Source: an uncultured Faecalibacterium sp. (lineage in GTDB: Bacteria; Bacillota; Clostridia; Oscillospirales; Ruminococcaceae). Taken from it: a DNA stretch of 5,998 nucleotides. Shown in pieces: positions 5,422 through 5,998 of this stretch (position 1 is its first letter; each line of letters starts with the position of its first letter). The notes below the pieces were generated by a model. It had not been told where the DNA came from, ran no database searches, and worked only from the letters and a program-made list of their open reading frames with translations. The position numbers and the translations under genes were made by a program. The stretch covers positions 1 to 5,998 of the forward strand of contig CALDNF010000156.1 in NCBI GenBank assembly GCA_937917475.1, read 5' to 3'.

Positions 5422-5998
5422 ATGTCATTTTTATCCTGTGAAGAGATGCTGGCCGCAGCCCGCAGCCAGAACATTCCGCTGTCCGAGGCCATTCTCCGGA
5501 GTGATCTGGCCGAAAGCCGCCTGACCGAGGCCCAGAGCCGGGAATCCATGCATCATTTGTGGCAGGTGATGCAGGCCACCAGCCGGGACTACGACCCATC
5601 CCAGCGCAGCCGCAGCGGCTTATCCGGCGGCGATGCCGCCAAGGTGGAACAGGCCCACCGGGAAGGGAAGCTGCTAGGCGGGGATTACCTTGCTGCCGTC
5701 ACCGCCGAGGCCCTCAAGACCGCCGAGTGCAATGCCTGCATGAAGCGGATCGTCGCCGCCCCCACGGCAGGCAGCTGCGGCGTTCTGCCCGCCGTCCTGC
5801 TGCCGCTGGCCCGGACGGGTGAAGCCAGTGAGGATGCCATCTGCGATGCTCTCTACGTTGCCGCCGGGTTCGGGCAGGTCATTGCCGCCCGGGCCACCCT
5901 TGCGGGTGCGGAAGGCGGCTGTCAGGCCGAGGTAGGTGCCGCCAGTGCCATGGCTGCCGCTGCTCTCTGCCACCTCAAGGGCGGCAGCCCGGAGCAGT
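5422..5998 (+). CDS. sdaAA: L-serine dehydratase, iron-sulfur-dependent, alpha subunit (partial, runs off the right edge)
   Basis: This is the catalytic subunit of the [4Fe-4S] L-serine dehydratase. The first 192 residues are visible, of about 290 expected. The frame opens at ATG 5422 with GGAGG at 5409-5413 (8-nt spacer) and stays open to the edge. Family blocks are SGLSGGDAAK (65-74), AAPTAGSCGVLPAVLLP (112-128) and AGAEGGCQAEVGAASAMAAAA (161-181). By homology with characterised L-serine dehydratases, C167 in GGCQAEVG is the first of three cluster-binding cysteines; the other two would lie beyond the window. The cluster acts as a Lewis acid on the substrate hydroxyl and makes the enzyme oxygen-sensitive, in keeping with an anaerobic host. 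It follows sdaAB by 3 nt in one operon. Confidence 0.95.
   Translation, partial: MSFLSCEEMLAAARSQNIPLSEAILRSDLAESRLTEAQSRESMHHLWQVMQATSRDYDPSQRSRSGLSGGDAAKVEQAHREGKLLGGDYLAAVTAEALKTAECNACMKRIVAAPTAGSCGVLPAVLLPLARTGEASEDAICDALYVAAGFGQVIAARATLAGAEGGCQAEVGAASAMAAAALCHLKGGSPEQ

Noticed and set aside
1..5998. CRISPR array, insertion sequence, tRNA, rRNA or phage signature
   Set aside because: I see no regularly spaced direct repeats, transposase or integrase motifs, terminal inverted repeats of an element, or tRNA cloverleaf. The only clear inverted repeats are the terminators and the small palindromes.

Overview
The window looks like a chromosomal segment of a moderately GC-rich gut Firmicute. 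Faecalibacterium or another Oscillospiraceae relative is my best guess. The grounds are strong GGAGG-type ribosome binding sites, Gram-positive extended -10 (TGTGC-TATAAT-like) promoters, the Firmicute two-subunit serine dehydratase in the order beta-alpha, and codon usage rich in GCC, CTG and ACC. The organism is inferred from style, not from a marker gene.

Layout. (1) 1-74: the last 23 codons of an unrecognised + strand gene. A 17-bp perfect hairpin at 111-153 separates it from the convergent operon. (2) 156-1837, minus strand: a two-gene operon. The first gene encodes a MYG1-family (DHH-like) putative nuclease. Two bases later comes a fusion of a GIY-YIG nuclease domain with a phosphinothricin-acetyltransferase-like GNAT domain. 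(3) 1838-1998: a divergent promoter region with two recognisable promoters and a 12-bp palindrome across the expected transcription start of the rightward one. (4) 1999-3211, plus strand: a MarR-family regulator starting at TTG, then a TauE/SafE-family membrane permease 1 nt downstream. (5) 3257-3294: a bidirectional terminator hairpin. (6) 3310-4605, minus strand: a full-length trigger-factor-like chaperone and prolyl isomerase whose ribosome-docking signature is degenerate. (7) 4606-4734: a second divergent promoter region. (8) 4735-5998, plus strand: sdaAB and the start of sdaAA, the [4Fe-4S] L-serine dehydratase, cut by the window end.

How the genes work together. sdaAB-sdaAA form one enzyme that converts L-serine to pyruvate and ammonia. 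The MarR gene and the permease form a regulator-exporter pair that probably autoregulates through the palindrome. The MYG1 and GIY-YIG/GNAT genes are translationally linked, but their shared job is unknown. The window is compactly coding, with no mobile element, CRISPR array, tRNA or rRNA that I can see. The observations most worth a second look are the divergent trigger factor and the nuclease-acetyltransferase fusion next to MYG1. I see no clear evidence of a wholly new multi-gene system.
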